64,000 nt of DNA from Acidiphilium acidophilum (GCF_033842475.1 NZ_JAWXYB010000018.1:661001-725000), one strand, 5' to 3'; shown: positions 33,320-43,071, counted from the stretch's first letter. Notes: generated by a model from the sequence alone, not told the origin. Program-made: numbers and translations.

Positions 33320-36300
33320 TTGGCGCTACCCGCGGCGGAGCTTCTGCGAAGCCAGGGCGAAAACCACCCGGCCTGGGCGGCGTTCGATCCGGTCTGGTAT
33401 ATCGCGACCTACCCTGAGGCCAACCTGTCCTGCGGCGGCGATCCGTCGCTGGCGCTCGAATATTACCTCCGCGCCGGCTGCCGGCTCGGGCACAGCCCCA
33501 GCCCCCTGTTCGACGAGCGCTACTACCTCGACCAGCACCTCGATATCGCGGCCCTGGTCCGTGCCGGGCAGTACCGCTCCGGCTTCGATCATTACTGCCA
33601 GTTCGGTCATCGCGGTGCCTCGCCCCACTGGCTGTTCGATGACGGGCTCTACGCGAGGCTCTACGAGGACATGACCCTCGAAAACCTCGACGCCCATCAC
33701 TGCGCCGGGCGCTACGATCATTGGCTGAAATCGGGCCAGCGCGAGGCGCGGATCGGCCATTTCATGTTCGATCCGCAGTATTACCGGGCCCGCGTGCTGG
33801 AATCCGGCGCGCCGGATGCGCAGTTCGAGCAGCGGGGGCCGTTCGTCGATTACCTCTATTCCCTTTACCGCCCCGGCCCGGAATTGCCCTGCTCGCCCTA
33901 TTTCGCGCCCTATTTCGCGCCCGATTACTATATCGCGACCCATGAAAGCGTGAAGCCGGTGATGGCCTGCGGGCGGGTCCGCAACGCGCTGCACCACTAC
34001 CAGTTGATCGGTGAGGCCGAGGGTTTCGACCCGGTTCCGGAATATTCCGAAGCCTATTACCGCGATGCCTACCCCGATATCGCCGCCGCGATCGATGCCG
34101 GGCATTTCACCAGCGGCTATCGCCATTTCGTGCAATATGGCGCGTTCGAACTGCGCCGCCCGCGCGCCGATATCGACCTGCTCTATTATCGCGACATGAA
34201 CCCCCGCGTCCGCGACGACCTCAACGCGGGCCGGGTGCGCGACGCCTTCGCTCATTTGCGGACCATCGGGCTGAAGGAAAAACTGCCCTATTGCCCGCCG
34301 GAGCGGGTGCCCGAAATCTCCGAGGCCGCCGCCAAGCAGTTGTTCGAACTCAAGGCGCGCAACCAGATCGCGCTGTTCGCCCGCCAGCGGCTCGATTTCA
34401 CCCTGTCCGGCCCGCCCGCGCTGAGCGTGGTGATGGTGCTGTTCAACAAATTCGAGCTGACCCTGCTCGCCCTCGCCTCGCTGCGGAACAATTACGCAGG
34501 CGCGATCGAACTCATCATCGTCGATAACGCCTCGACCGACGACACCCGCCGCCTGGAAACCTACGTGCGCGGCGCCGTGCTGATCCACAGCAAGGAAAAC
34601 CTCGGCTTTCTGCGCGCCTGCAACCTCGCGCTCGATGCGGTTTCGTCCCCGTCCCTGCTCTATCTGAACAACGACATCGAACTCGGCTACGGCGCGATCG
34701 CCGCCGCGCTCGCGCGCCTCGCCTCGGCGCCCACGATCGGCGCGGTCGGCGGCAAGATCATCCGCACCCATGGCCGGTTGCAGGAGGCCGGGTCGATCAT
34801 CTGGTCGGACGGCAGCACGATCGGCTATCTGCGCGACGCCTCGGCCCTCGCGCCGGAGGCGAATTTCGTCCGCGATGTCGATTACTGTTCCGGCGTGTTC
34901 CTGCTTTGCCGCGCCGATCTGGTCAAACGCCTCGGCGGGTTCGACGAGGGGTTCAAGCCCGCCTATTACGAGGAGGTCGATCTCTGCGTGCGGATGATCG
35001 AGGCCGGATTCCGCATCGTCTACGACCCCGATGTGGTGGTGCATCATCTGGAATTCGGCAGCGCCTCGAACACCGAGGCGTCGATGGCGCTGATGCGGCG
35101 GGGGCGGCGGATTTTCAAGCGCAAGCACGCGGCATTCCTGCGCACCCGGCTCGATTGCGCCGCCGAAAACATCATCAAGGCCCGTGCGCGCGACGGTGCC
35201 GGGCGGCGGGTGCTGTTTCTGGAGGATACCGTGCCGGTGCGCCGGCTCGGCTCGGGCTTCGTCCGCGCGAACGATGCGGTGCGCGCCATCGCCGCCGCCG
35301 GATGGCGGGTTTCGGTGCTGCCGATCAACGGCGCGCGCCACGACATCATGAGCCTGTTCGGCGATCTGCCGGATACGGTCGAGGTGCTGCACGACCAGAC
35401 CATCCTGACCCTGCCCAACCTGCTGCGCGAGCGCGAGGGGTTTTTCGACCTGATCTGGGTCTCGCGCACCCATAATCTCGACCGGACCCGCGCGATTTTC
35501 GAGGAAGCCGGGATCGATCCGGCGCGCACCCCCTTCGTGCTCGATACCGAGGCGATCGAGGCGGCACGGGATGCCGCCGCCGCCGCGCTCGACCCCGCGA
35601 AAGCGGGCTTCGACCTTCCGGCGGCGCTGGCGCAGGAGTTTCGCAACGCCGGGGACTGCCGCCACGTCACCGCCGTCAATCAGGCCGAGGTCGATCTGCT
35701 GCGCGGCATCGGCATTTCGCCGGTTTCGGTGCTCGGCACCATCCGCGACCCCGACCCGACGCCGCGCGACTTCGCGGACCGCGAGGGGCTTCTGTTCATC
35801 GCCAGCATCCATCAGACCGACAGCCCGAATTTCGACAGTCTGCGCTGGTATCGCGACGAGATTCTGCCGGAGCTGATCGCGCTGATGGGCACGCCGCCGG
35901 TGCTGACGTTCATCGGCTACACCGCGCCGGATATCGATCTCGCGGAACTCGCGGACAACCCCTTCATCATGGTCCGGGGCAGCGTGGATGACATCCGGCC
36001 CGCCTATGATCGCCACCGGCTGTTCATTGCGCCCACCCGCTATGCCGCCGGAACGCCGTATAAGGTTTACGAAACCGCCTCCCACGGCCTGCCCTGTGTC
36101 GCGACCGCCCTGCTCGCCGACCAACTCGGCTGGGCCCCGGGTGTCGAGATCGCTTCGGTGCCGGTCGGCGACGCGAAGGGGTTCGCCGCCGCGATCGCCC
36201 GGCTCTACCACGACGAGGCGGCCTGGCAGGCGATGCGCAGCGCGGCGCTGGCGCGGCTGGAAGCCGAAAACAGCCGCGCCACATTCGACGCCACGGTGCG

Positions 36301-36367
36301 GATGATTCTGGAACAGAAACCCCGCGCGACGGCGAAACGCCGGGCCCGGTTGCGCGCGGTCGGCTGA
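33320..36367 (+). CDS. Two-domain glycosyltransferase with N-terminal repeats
   Basis: 1015 residues from a TTG (33320) with GGAG seven bases upstream; a stop lies immediately before the TTG in frame, so no earlier start exists. About 1-330: repeated units of the type FDPxWYIATYPEA...YYLRAGCRLGHSPSPLFDERYYL, seen in surface-polysaccharide glycosyltransferases. About 365-600: a GT-A (GT2) domain with LSVVMVLFNKFELTLLALASL, IIVDNASTDDTRRLE, LLYLNNDIEL (DxD-like) and GFDEGFKPAYYEEVDLCVRM. About 620-1000: a GT-B-like domain ending RLFIAPTRYAAGTPYKVYETASHGLPCVATALLADQLGW. Probably builds a surface glycan or modifies a surface protein. Confidence 0.84.
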   Translation: MALPAAELLRSQGENHPAWAAFDPVWYIATYPEANLSCGGDPSLALEYYLRAGCRLGHSPSPLFDERYYLDQHLDIAALVRAGQYRSGFDHYCQFGHRGASPHWLFDDGLYARLYEDMTLENLDAHHCAGRYDHWLKSGQREARIGHFMFDPQYYRARVLESGAPDAQFEQRGPFVDYLYSLYRPGPELPCSPYFAPYFAPDYYIATHESVKPVMACGRVRNALHHYQLIGEAEGFDPVPEYSEAYYRDAYPDIAAAIDAGHFTSGYRHFVQYGAFELRRPRADIDLLYYRDMNPRVRDDLNAGRVRDAFAHLRTIGLKEKLPYCPPERVPEISEAAAKQLFELKARNQIALFARQRLDFTLSGPPALSVVMVLFNKFELTLLALASLRNNYAGAIELIIVDNASTDDTRRLETYVRGAVLIHSKENLGFLRACNLALDAVSSPSLLYLNNDIELGYGAIAAALARLASAPTIGAVGGKIIRTHGRLQEAGSIIWSDGSTIGYLRDASALAPEANFVRDVDYCSGVFLLCRADLVKRLGGFDEGFKPAYYEEVDLCVRMIEAGFRIVYDPDVVVHHLEFGSASNTEASMALMRRGRRIFKRKHAAFLRTRLDCAAENIIKARARDGAGRRVLFLEDTVPVRRLGSGFVRANDAVRAIAAAGWRVSVLPINGARHDIMSLFGDLPDTVEVLHDQTILTLPNLLREREGFFDLIWVSRTHNLDRTRAIFEEAGIDPARTPFVLDTEAIEAARDAAAAALDPAKAGFDLPAALAQEFRNAGDCRHVTAVNQAEVDLLRGIGISPVSVLGTIRDPDPTPRDFADREGLLFIASIHQTDSPNFDSLRWYRDEILPELIALMGTPPVLTFIGYTAPDIDLAELADNPFIMVRGSVDDIRPAYDRHRLFIAPTRYAAGTPYKVYETASHGLPCVATALLADQLGWAPGVEIASVPVGDAKGFAAAIARLYHDEAAWQAMRSAALARLEAENSRATFDATVRMILEQKPRATAKRRARLRAVG

Positions 36368-36406
36368 AATCCGTTGCGCTGCGCCCGGCATTGGGTGTAG
36401 ATTTCG

Positions 36407-36421
36407 TTAACAAAACTTTAC
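36407..36421 (+). promoter_or_regulatory. Candidate CtrA box before the GDSL gene
   Basis: TTAA-CAAAACT-TTAC, seven of eight matches to TTAA-N7-TTAA, about 60 bp before the chosen ATG, followed by AATTTTGAGAC; a near-identical AATTTGAGAC follows the site at 33274. Confidence 0.35.
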
Positions 36422-36479
36422 GAATTTTGAGACAATGGAAACCGGCGGCCCGATTGAACGGGCGATTATGGGGGTGGTG

Positions 36480-37532
36480 ATGAAAACCAAGTCGATCGTG
36501 ATGCGCGGGCTTGCCGCGCTTGTTCTCGCCGGATGCTTCATCGGCCCGGCCGCCGCCTCTGCCTATGACGGGCTGTACGTGTTCGGCGACAGTCTTTCGG
36601 ATGTCGGCAACCTTTACGCGCAATACGGTCAACCGGTGTCGCCGCCCTATTCCGAGGGGCGGTTCTCCAACGGCAATCTCTGGATTCAGGACGTCGCCGC
36701 CTCGCTCGGGCTGGGACCGGTGACGCCGAGCTACCTGGGCGGCAACGATTTCGCCTATGGCGGGGCGCAGACCGGCGCCACCGACGCAAACCAATATAAT
36801 AATACCCCAGCATCCATGTTCCAGCAGGGGCTCGACCTGCCCTCGCAGCTCAAGCAGTTCAATGCCGCGGTGACAACGCCGCAGGCCAACGCGCTCTACA
36901 CGCTGTGGATCGGCTCGAACGACCTCGATGCGCTGTTGGCTGAGGTCGCTGCCAATACTCTTCCGGCTTCGGATATTCCAACCGATATCGACCAAATAAT
37001 TGGTAACATCGCAACCTTCGTGACCGGGCTCGCCAATGACGGCATGAAGAACCTGCTCGCCCTCGATGTCACCGACCTCTCGAAAACGCCGGAGTCCATC
37101 GCGGCCGCGGCCAAAACCCCCGACCCCGCCGCGACGCTGGCAGGTATCCAGTCTGTCGTCGCCACGTTCGACACCGGTTTGTCCACCGAACTCGCCACGC
37201 TGGCGCAGGCCGATCAGTTCAGCCTTACCTATGTCGATACCTTCGCCCCGATCGACAGCATCGTTGCCGATCCCACCGCCTATGGGCTGAGCAATGTGAC
37301 CTCGCCCTGCTTGACCGTCGCCTCCAGCAAGAGTCCAGAAACGGTCTGCAGCGATCCGAACCAGTATCTGTTCTGGGACGGGCTGCACCCGACCGCCGCC
37401 GGCCACCAGCTGGTCGCCGATGTGGTGCTCGAACAGGTGCCCGAACCGGGCAGTATCGGGCTGCTGGCGATCGGCGTGACCGGACTGCTCCTGATCCGCC
37501 GCCGCCGCGCGGGCCGCTCCCTGCCGCTCTGA
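36480..37532 (+). CDS. GDSL/SGNH esterase with PEP-CTERM sorting signal
   Basis: 350 residues. Signal peptide (MRGLAALVLAGCFIGPAAASA), then SGNH blocks: LYVFGDSLSDVGN (nucleophile Ser), LWIGSNDLDAL (block III Asn), DGLHPTAAGH (Asp and His). The tail VPEPGSIGLLAIGVTGLLLIRRRRAG is a PEP-CTERM signal (VPEP, hydrophobic helix, Arg cluster), the substrate motif of exosortase. No exosortase gene is in this window. I chose ATG 36480; an upstream in-frame ATG (36435) would give a weaker signal peptide. Likely a secreted or surface-sorted lipase or esterase. Confidence 0.88.
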   Translation: MKTKSIVMRGLAALVLAGCFIGPAAASAYDGLYVFGDSLSDVGNLYAQYGQPVSPPYSEGRFSNGNLWIQDVAASLGLGPVTPSYLGGNDFAYGGAQTGATDANQYNNTPASMFQQGLDLPSQLKQFNAAVTTPQANALYTLWIGSNDLDALLAEVAANTLPASDIPTDIDQIIGNIATFVTGLANDGMKNLLALDVTDLSKTPESIAAAAKTPDPAATLAGIQSVVATFDTGLSTELATLAQADQFSLTYVDTFAPIDSIVADPTAYGLSNVTSPCLTVASSKSPETVCSDPNQYLFWDGLHPTAAGHQLVADVVLEQVPEPGSIGLLAIGVTGLLLIRRRRAGRSLPL

Positions 37533-37551
37533 CCCAGCCGGAACCGGTCGG

Positions 37552-38496
37552 TCAGGGCTGATCCGGCGCGATCCCGGCCAGAACCTGCCGCGCTTCATCG
37601 GCATCGAGGCCGATCTGGCGGCGCAGCGCATCGAAACTCTCGAATTTGCGTTCGTCGCGCAGAAAATGGTGCAGCGACACCGCAATCTCCTGCCCGTACA
37701 GATCGCCCGCGAAATCGAACAGATGCGCCTCGACCCGCGCGATCGCGCCATCCGCCACGGTCGGGCGGCGCCCGATATTGGCCACTCCTTTGACAATTCG
37801 GCCGTCTTCGAGCGCCGCCGTGACGGCATAGACCCCGCGCGCCGGCTCGACGTGGCGGCCCAGCGCGATATTCGCGGTCGGAAACCCGATCGTGCGGCCC
37901 CGCGCATCGCCATGCGCCACCACGCCACGGATCACATGGGGCCGACCCAGCAGCGAGGCCGCGCGTTCGGGATAGCCATCCTGAAGCAGCCGGCGGATGC
38001 GCGTGGAGGAGATCGGCCCCTCGGCATCGTCGAGATGCGGCACCACGCTGAGGCCGATTCCGAGCGCTTCGGCCTGCTCGCGCAGCAGGGTCACGTTGCC
38101 GCCGCGTCGGTGGCCGAAGGCGAAATCCGCGCCGCACGCCAGATGCACCGCCCCGATCCCGCGATGCAGCACGTCGCCGATGAACGCCTCCGCCGTGAGC
38201 GTCGAAAAATGCCGGTCGAATGGCAGTTCGTACAGGATCGAGACACCCTGCTCGGCCAGCGCCGCCGCGCGTTCGGCCTCCAGCGTCAGGCGGAACGGCG
38301 GATCGTCAGGGCGGAAGAATTCGCGGGGATGCGGCGCGAAACTCAGCACCGCGCGCGGCGCATCGGGTCGCGCCTGATGCGCCGCCGCCAGCACCTCGAC
38401 ATGGCCGCGATGCACCCCGTCGAAATTGCCGAGCGCGACCGAAGCGCCGCGCAGCGGGGCCGGAACCTCGCGCCAGTCGCGAACGATCGTGATCAT
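37552..38496 (-). CDS. ribF: Bifunctional riboflavin kinase/FAD synthetase
   Basis: Makes FMN and FAD. 314 residues: the FAD synthetase half with VALGNFDGVHRGHVEVL (nucleotide motif) and GPISSTRIRRLLQDG (KMSKS-like), then the riboflavin kinase half with RGRTIGFPTANIAL and VEAHLFDFAGDLYGQEIAVSLHHFLRDERKF. Four-base overlap with the maoC-type gene upstream. Confidence 0.95.
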   Translation of the reverse strand: MITIVRDWREVPAPLRGASVALGNFDGVHRGHVEVLAAAHQARPDAPRAVLSFAPHPREFFRPDDPPFRLTLEAERAAALAEQGVSILYELPFDRHFSTLTAEAFIGDVLHRGIGAVHLACGADFAFGHRRGGNVTLLREQAEALGIGLSVVPHLDDAEGPISSTRIRRLLQDGYPERAASLLGRPHVIRGVVAHGDARGRTIGFPTANIALGRHVEPARGVYAVTAALEDGRIVKGVANIGRRPTVADGAIARVEAHLFDFAGDLYGQEIAVSLHHFLRDERKFESFDALRRQIGLDADEARQVLAGIAPDQP

Positions 38497-38951
38497 TCGG
38501 CGGCGCGCGGCGTTTCGGCGACCGCGACCACCGCCTCGCTCGGCGGGATTACCACGGCCTCGCCCTCGATCACCACCTTGCCGCGCACGAGGCAGCGGGT
38601 CCGCATCGTCGCGCGCTTGCGCTCATGGTCGAGAGCGGCGACCTCGACCACCGCGGTCACGGTCTCGCCGATCCGCACCGGGGCACGAAACCGCATCGAC
38701 TGGGTGAGATAGATCGTCCCGAGACCGGGCAGCACCGTGCCAAGCACCGCCGAAATCAGGCTGCCGCACAGCATTCCGTGCGCCACGCGGCCTTTGAACA
38801 GGGTCTGTTCGGCGAGTTCCTCGTTGAGATGGACCGGGTTGGTGTCCATCGAAACAGCCGAGAACAGCAGAATATCGGCCTCCGTGATGGTCTTGCCGAG
38901 CGAAGCGGTCTGGCCGATTTCCAACTGGTCGAATGTAACACAATGTGGCAT
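38493..38951 (-). CDS. MaoC-like (R)-enoyl-CoA hydratase
   Basis: 152 residues from MPHCVTFDQLEIGQTASLGKTITEADILLFSAVSMDTNPVHLNEELAEQTLFKGRVAHGMLCGSLISAVLGTVLPG. Hot-dog fold with the catalytic Asp and His of the hydratase-2 motif (D-TNPVHL...GRVAHGM), as in PhaJ. It hydrates enoyl-CoA to (R)-3-hydroxyacyl-CoA, a PHA precursor. Start placed at 38951; the upstream 68 codons look non-coding. Translationally coupled to ribF. Confidence 0.87.
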   Translation of the reverse strand: MPHCVTFDQLEIGQTASLGKTITEADILLFSAVSMDTNPVHLNEELAEQTLFKGRVAHGMLCGSLISAVLGTVLPGLGTIYLTQSMRFRAPVRIGETVTAVVEVAALDHERKRATMRTRCLVRGKVVIEGEAVVIPPSEAVVAVAETPRAAE

Positions 38952-39072
38952 AGCGTGTCCCGGTGGCCGACGTGAACGTTGCCGCGCACAAACGCCGGTT
39001 TGGGGCGTCGGGTCAAGGTTGGGGGCGTTGCAGGGTGACGAGGTGTCGGGACGGAATGCGGGATTCGCCATA

Positions 39073-40317
39073 ATGAAAAGCTCCGTCTCGGAGTGGCTTC
39101 GGCCATTGCCGACTGCATTGACCGCGCTTGTGATGCTGCTGATTTTCATTGGCATCCTGATCGGTCGTTTCGTGCTGCCACCGGGCAGCGCGGCACTTCC
39201 GGGAACGATCGCGCATCAACTGCTTTCCTGGGATGGGCGGCATTATTATTATATCATGCGGTTTGGCTATAGCTGGAATCCAAACGTCGGTGAGCTTCCG
39301 GGGCATTATCAGCAAATCGAATTTTTTCCGGTACAACCGATACTGGATGAGATGATTCGCTGGATTACAGGGAGCCGAGCTCCGATTCTGATGGTGCTTC
39401 TTTCACTGGGCTTGGGGATCGCTTCGATTTATGCAATGGACCACGTCTCCCGAAGTGTCATGACGTTGTCCGAAGCTCGATGGACCACGATTTTTTTTGC
39501 GTTATGGCCGGTATCCAGTTTCTACGTTATGGGATATCCGACCGGCTTAATCACGATATGCATCATCTTTTGCCTTGGCGACCATAACGCTGGCCGATAT
39601 TGGCGCTCTGCCGCGTGGTGTGGTCTGGGCACCGCTACGGCACCCACCATGGTTTTCGTTGCGTTCGCCTTGGGACTTCATCGTCTTGTTCGATGGCTGG
39701 CAGAGCCGCGTAAGGCAGCGGCGATCCCGGGCCTGGTCGGGTGGGGCATTGTCTGTATCTGGGGGATCTTGGGATTCATGATCTACCAGGCGTTTCGTTT
39801 TCACGATCCGTTCGCGTTCAGCAAGGCAGCCGCCGCCTGGGGGGGGGCGCCACCGTTCGGTCCACGTTTGTCACGGCTGTTTGAGCCGGATTGGTATACT
39901 CAGCAGGCCGCCGCCGGCCTACGAGAGATCGACCACGGACTGGGGATATTTCATTTGGATCTCCGAAAGGCCGCAAACAGTATTCAGTTCGGCGTTCAGA
40001 GATGGATCAACACGGCCACGATGCTGGTTGTGCTGATCGGATTGATTGCCGCCACCGTGTCTCTCTCCCGTCGTGCGCCGATCTTTGTCCTGGCCGGATG
40101 GACGGTGTTCGCGGGCTATCTGTGGTTCATCGTCAGCACCGATCAGAACATGCTCGCGGCACCGCGGCTATTGATGCCAGCGGTCGCCCTGTTCATGGGG
40201 CTTGGCTGGTTGTCGACAAAATTGCCTCATCCTTTATCTTACGCACTCGGTCTCGGTCTAAGCATCGTCAGCATCGCCGAAGTTGCCTTTGCAGCTGGCG
40301 GCTACTGGGTGGTCTGA
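39073..40317 (+). CDS. PIG-V-like multi-pass mannosyltransferase family protein
   Basis: 414 residues with roughly ten membrane segments. Near the N-terminus LLSWDGRHYYYIMRFGYSW matches the W-D-(x)n-Y-Y/W-x-I-x-x-x-G-Y motif of PIG-V and related dolichyl-phosphate-sugar-dependent glycosyltransferases (GT-C). The next loop has HYQQIEFFPVQPIL, another family feature (FFP-P). G+C is lower than in the neighbours and codon choice is less biased, so it may be acquired. Substrate unknown. Confidence 0.7.
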   Translation: MKSSVSEWLRPLPTALTALVMLLIFIGILIGRFVLPPGSAALPGTIAHQLLSWDGRHYYYIMRFGYSWNPNVGELPGHYQQIEFFPVQPILDEMIRWITGSRAPILMVLLSLGLGIASIYAMDHVSRSVMTLSEARWTTIFFALWPVSSFYVMGYPTGLITICIIFCLGDHNAGRYWRSAAWCGLGTATAPTMVFVAFALGLHRLVRWLAEPRKAAAIPGLVGWGIVCIWGILGFMIYQAFRFHDPFAFSKAAAAWGGAPPFGPRLSRLFEPDWYTQQAAAGLREIDHGLGIFHLDLRKAANSIQFGVQRWINTATMLVVLIGLIAATVSLSRRAPIFVLAGWTVFAGYLWFIVSTDQNMLAAPRLLMPAVALFMGLGWLSTKLPHPLSYALGLGLSIVSIAEVAFAAGGYWVV

Positions 40318-40409
40318 TCTCATCACCATCTCGTCCCGGACAGGGTCGGTGGCCAATCCGCCCGCGCCTCCCTATGATACTTGTCCAGTCTGTCCCGAAA
40401 GGATGTTTC

Positions 40410-41540
40410 ATGCGCGGTGTCGTGCGGTTTCTGATTGCCTTGATCGTGATCCTGGCAATCGCCTATCTCGGCGCCTGGTGGTACGTGCAGGGACGGATGG
40501 CGGTCGCGTTCCGTCAGCAGGAACAGGCCTTGCGCGCCGCCGGTTGGACCGTCACCCACGGGGCCACCGCCCGTGGCACCTCGCCGCTCGCGGCAACCTA
40601 CACCGTGCAGGACATCGCGTTCACCCCGCCGGACCAGGGTGTGCCGCGCCCGACGATTACCCTGCCGCAGCTCTCGGTGAAGGTCGCTCTGGCCGCGCCG
40701 TTCACCCTCGATATCGGCCTGCCGCTCGCCTGGCATATCGCGATGTCGCAAGGGCCGGCCTTCACCTTGCGTTTCGCCACCCTCCATGACGACTACCAGA
40801 TCGACCCGAACGCCTTGCTCGGCCACAAGGCCAATCCCCTGCGCTCCGGCACAATCCGGTTCACCGGCATGCGGCTCGACAGCGCCGAGACCAATTTCAC
40901 CCTGATCAGCATCGCGTCCTACGTTGCGACCGGACATGACGACCCCGATGCCGGGACGCACGCCACGGCACTGATGCTGCACCAATCCCTCAAGGGCCTC
41001 GCTCTGTCGCCAATTTTCGTCACGCTCGGCCATGTGCCGTTCGATGGCAAACTCGCGGCCCTGCGTTTCGACATCGACCTCTCGGGCCCGAAACTTCCCG
41101 CCGCCGCCCCAACCGCAATAACCCCCGCAACCACGCCCGCCCCGACCTCGCCGCAACAGGCATGGCAGAAGCTGGGCCCGATGATCCATGACTGGGCGAA
41201 GGCCGGCGGCCATGGCAGCTTCGCCATCGCGCTCGATCTCGGCCCGCTCAAGGCCCATGACCACGGCAATTTCCGCTTCGATGCCACCCCGCAGCCGCAG
41301 GGAAAAATGACCCTGACCGGCGACGGGGTCGGGGAATTCCTCGGCGATATCGCGAGCGCCTACCCGCAGACCGTGGGTGTCGTCAGCCTGCTGACCGCCC
41401 AGAGCGCGCCCTACATGTCCAAGACGCCGACCGGCCATCAGCGTCTGACGGTTGATTTCGCGCTCGCCAACGGCATTCTCACCGCCAACGGCAAAAAAGT
41501 CGCCCATGTGCCCCCGGTGGTCTGGCCGCCGGCGGGGTAA
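40410..41540 (+). CDS. DUF2125-family membrane-anchored protein
   Basis: 376 residues. One N-terminal membrane helix (FLIALIVILAIAYLGAWWYV, about 6-25) is followed by a beta-rich periplasmic region with GWTVTHGATARGTSPLAATYTVQDIAFTPPD, the usual DUF2125 start, and a Pro/Ala/Thr linker near 235-250. AAGGATG precedes the ATG at 40410. Biological role of the family is not known. Confidence 0.75.
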   Translation: MRGVVRFLIALIVILAIAYLGAWWYVQGRMAVAFRQQEQALRAAGWTVTHGATARGTSPLAATYTVQDIAFTPPDQGVPRPTITLPQLSVKVALAAPFTLDIGLPLAWHIAMSQGPAFTLRFATLHDDYQIDPNALLGHKANPLRSGTIRFTGMRLDSAETNFTLISIASYVATGHDDPDAGTHATALMLHQSLKGLALSPIFVTLGHVPFDGKLAALRFDIDLSGPKLPAAAPTAITPATTPAPTSPQQAWQKLGPMIHDWAKAGGHGSFAIALDLGPLKAHDHGNFRFDATPQPQGKMTLTGDGVGEFLGDIASAYPQTVGVVSLLTAQSAPYMSKTPTGHQRLTVDFALANGILTANGKKVAHVPPVVWPPAG

Positions 41541-41567
41541 TCCGGGCGCCATCAACGATGGGATACC

Positions 41568-43037
41568 ATGATCGACGACGACCCCGACGATCGCGCCGCC
41601 CTGACCACGCGGCAGATGCGGATCACCGCGATGATCGTGGCCAGCGCCCTGTTCATGCAGAATCTCGACAGCACGATCGTCGCGACCGCGCTGCCGGCGA
41701 TGGCGAAATCCTTCCATGCCGACCCGATCCACATGAGTCTGGCGCTGACCTCCTACCTGCTGTCGCTCGCCGTGTTCATCCCCGCTTCCGGCTGGTTCGC
41801 CGACCGGTTCGGCAGCCGCACCGTGTTCCGCGTCGCGATCCTGATCTTCACCATCGGCTCGGTGCTCTGCGGCCTGTCGCACACGCTGGCCCAGTTGATC
41901 GGCGCGCGCATCCTCCAGGGGGTCGGCGGGTCGATGATGGTGCCGGTCGGGCGGTTGCTGCTGCTCAAATCGGTCCGCCGGCGCGACATGCTGGCCGCGA
42001 CCTCGTGGCTCACCATGCCAGCCCTGATCGGCCCGATCATCGGCCCACCGCTCGGCGGCTTCATCGTCACCTATATCTCGTGGCGGTGGACTTTCGATAT
42101 CAATGTCCCGATCGGGGTGATCGGCATCGTGGCGGTCAGCCTCTATATCCGTGAAGTCCGCGATTCCGAGCACGCCGGGCGGCTCGATCTGACCGGACTG
42201 ATCCTCAGCGGTCTCGCAATGGCATTGGTGATGGCGGGGATCGAGACCATCGGGCGCGGCATCATCCCGTGGACCTGGGTCGCCGCCTGCTTCACGATCG
42301 GCCTCGGCGCCGGGTTCGCCTACTGGCGCCACGCCAACCATACCGAACACCCGGTGCTCGACCTGTCGCTGATGCGGATCGACACTTTCGCCAATTCCAC
42401 CATCGCCGGCAGCTTCTTCCGGGTTCTGGCCGGGGCGATGCCGTTCCTGTTGCCGCTGATGCTGCAACTCGGCTTCGGCGATTCGGCGGCCAAATCCGGC
42501 ACGGTCACCTTCGCCGCCGCGATCGGGGCGCTGGCGATGAAGCCGCTCGCCCAGCCGATCCTGCGCCGCTTCGGGTTCCGGATCTCGATGGTCGCGTTCG
42601 GTCTGCTCTCGGTCGCCTTCACCGCCGCCTGCGCGGCGTTCCGCCCCTCCTGGCCGGTGCTGGCGCTGGATGCCGTGCTGCTGATCGGCGGGGTGTTCCG
42701 CTCGCTGCAGTTCACCGCCTTCAACACCATTGCCTACGCCGATGTGCCGCGCGCGCGGATGAGTGCGGCGACCAGCTTCTACGCGACATTCCAGCAGATC
42801 ACGATCACCCTCGGCATTTCGATCGCGGCAGGCTCGCTCGAACTCAGCACCGCGATCTCCGGCCATGTCGAGCCGACGATCGCGGATTATTCCTGGGCCT
42901 TCATCATCATCAGCCTGATCGGGCTGGTCTCGGTGCCGATCTGCGCCCGGCTCGCCGCCGAAGCCGGCGACGATGTCAGCGGTCATCACGCCGAACCCGC
43001 CGCCCCGATTGACGCCCGGTCCGCCCCGCGCCAGTGA
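41568..43037 (+). CDS. MFS drug/solute exporter of the DHA2 (EmrB/QacA) family
   Basis: 489 residues and about 14 membrane segments. Family motifs: MQNLDSTIVATALPAMAKSF (motif D1), GWFADRFGSRTVFR (motif A), GARILQGVGGSMMVPVGRLLLL (motif B), TMPALIGPIIGPPLGGFIVTYISWRWTFDINVPIG (motif C). Exports hydrophobic compounds by proton antiport. No adjacent membrane-fusion gene. Followed by an ABC exporter 55 bp downstream. Confidence 0.9.
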   Translation: MIDDDPDDRAALTTRQMRITAMIVASALFMQNLDSTIVATALPAMAKSFHADPIHMSLALTSYLLSLAVFIPASGWFADRFGSRTVFRVAILIFTIGSVLCGLSHTLAQLIGARILQGVGGSMMVPVGRLLLLKSVRRRDMLAATSWLTMPALIGPIIGPPLGGFIVTYISWRWTFDINVPIGVIGIVAVSLYIREVRDSEHAGRLDLTGLILSGLAMALVMAGIETIGRGIIPWTWVAACFTIGLGAGFAYWRHANHTEHPVLDLSLMRIDTFANSTIAGSFFRVLAGAMPFLLPLMLQLGFGDSAAKSGTVTFAAAIGALAMKPLAQPILRRFGFRISMVAFGLLSVAFTAACAAFRPSWPVLALDAVLLIGGVFRSLQFTAFNTIAYADVPRARMSAATSFYATFQQITITLGISIAAGSLELSTAISGHVEPTIADYSWAFIIISLIGLVSVPICARLAAEAGDDVSGHHAEPAAPIDARSAPRQ

Positions 43038-43071
43038 GGCGCCAGAGTGAAGCGCACGATCACACCGCACG

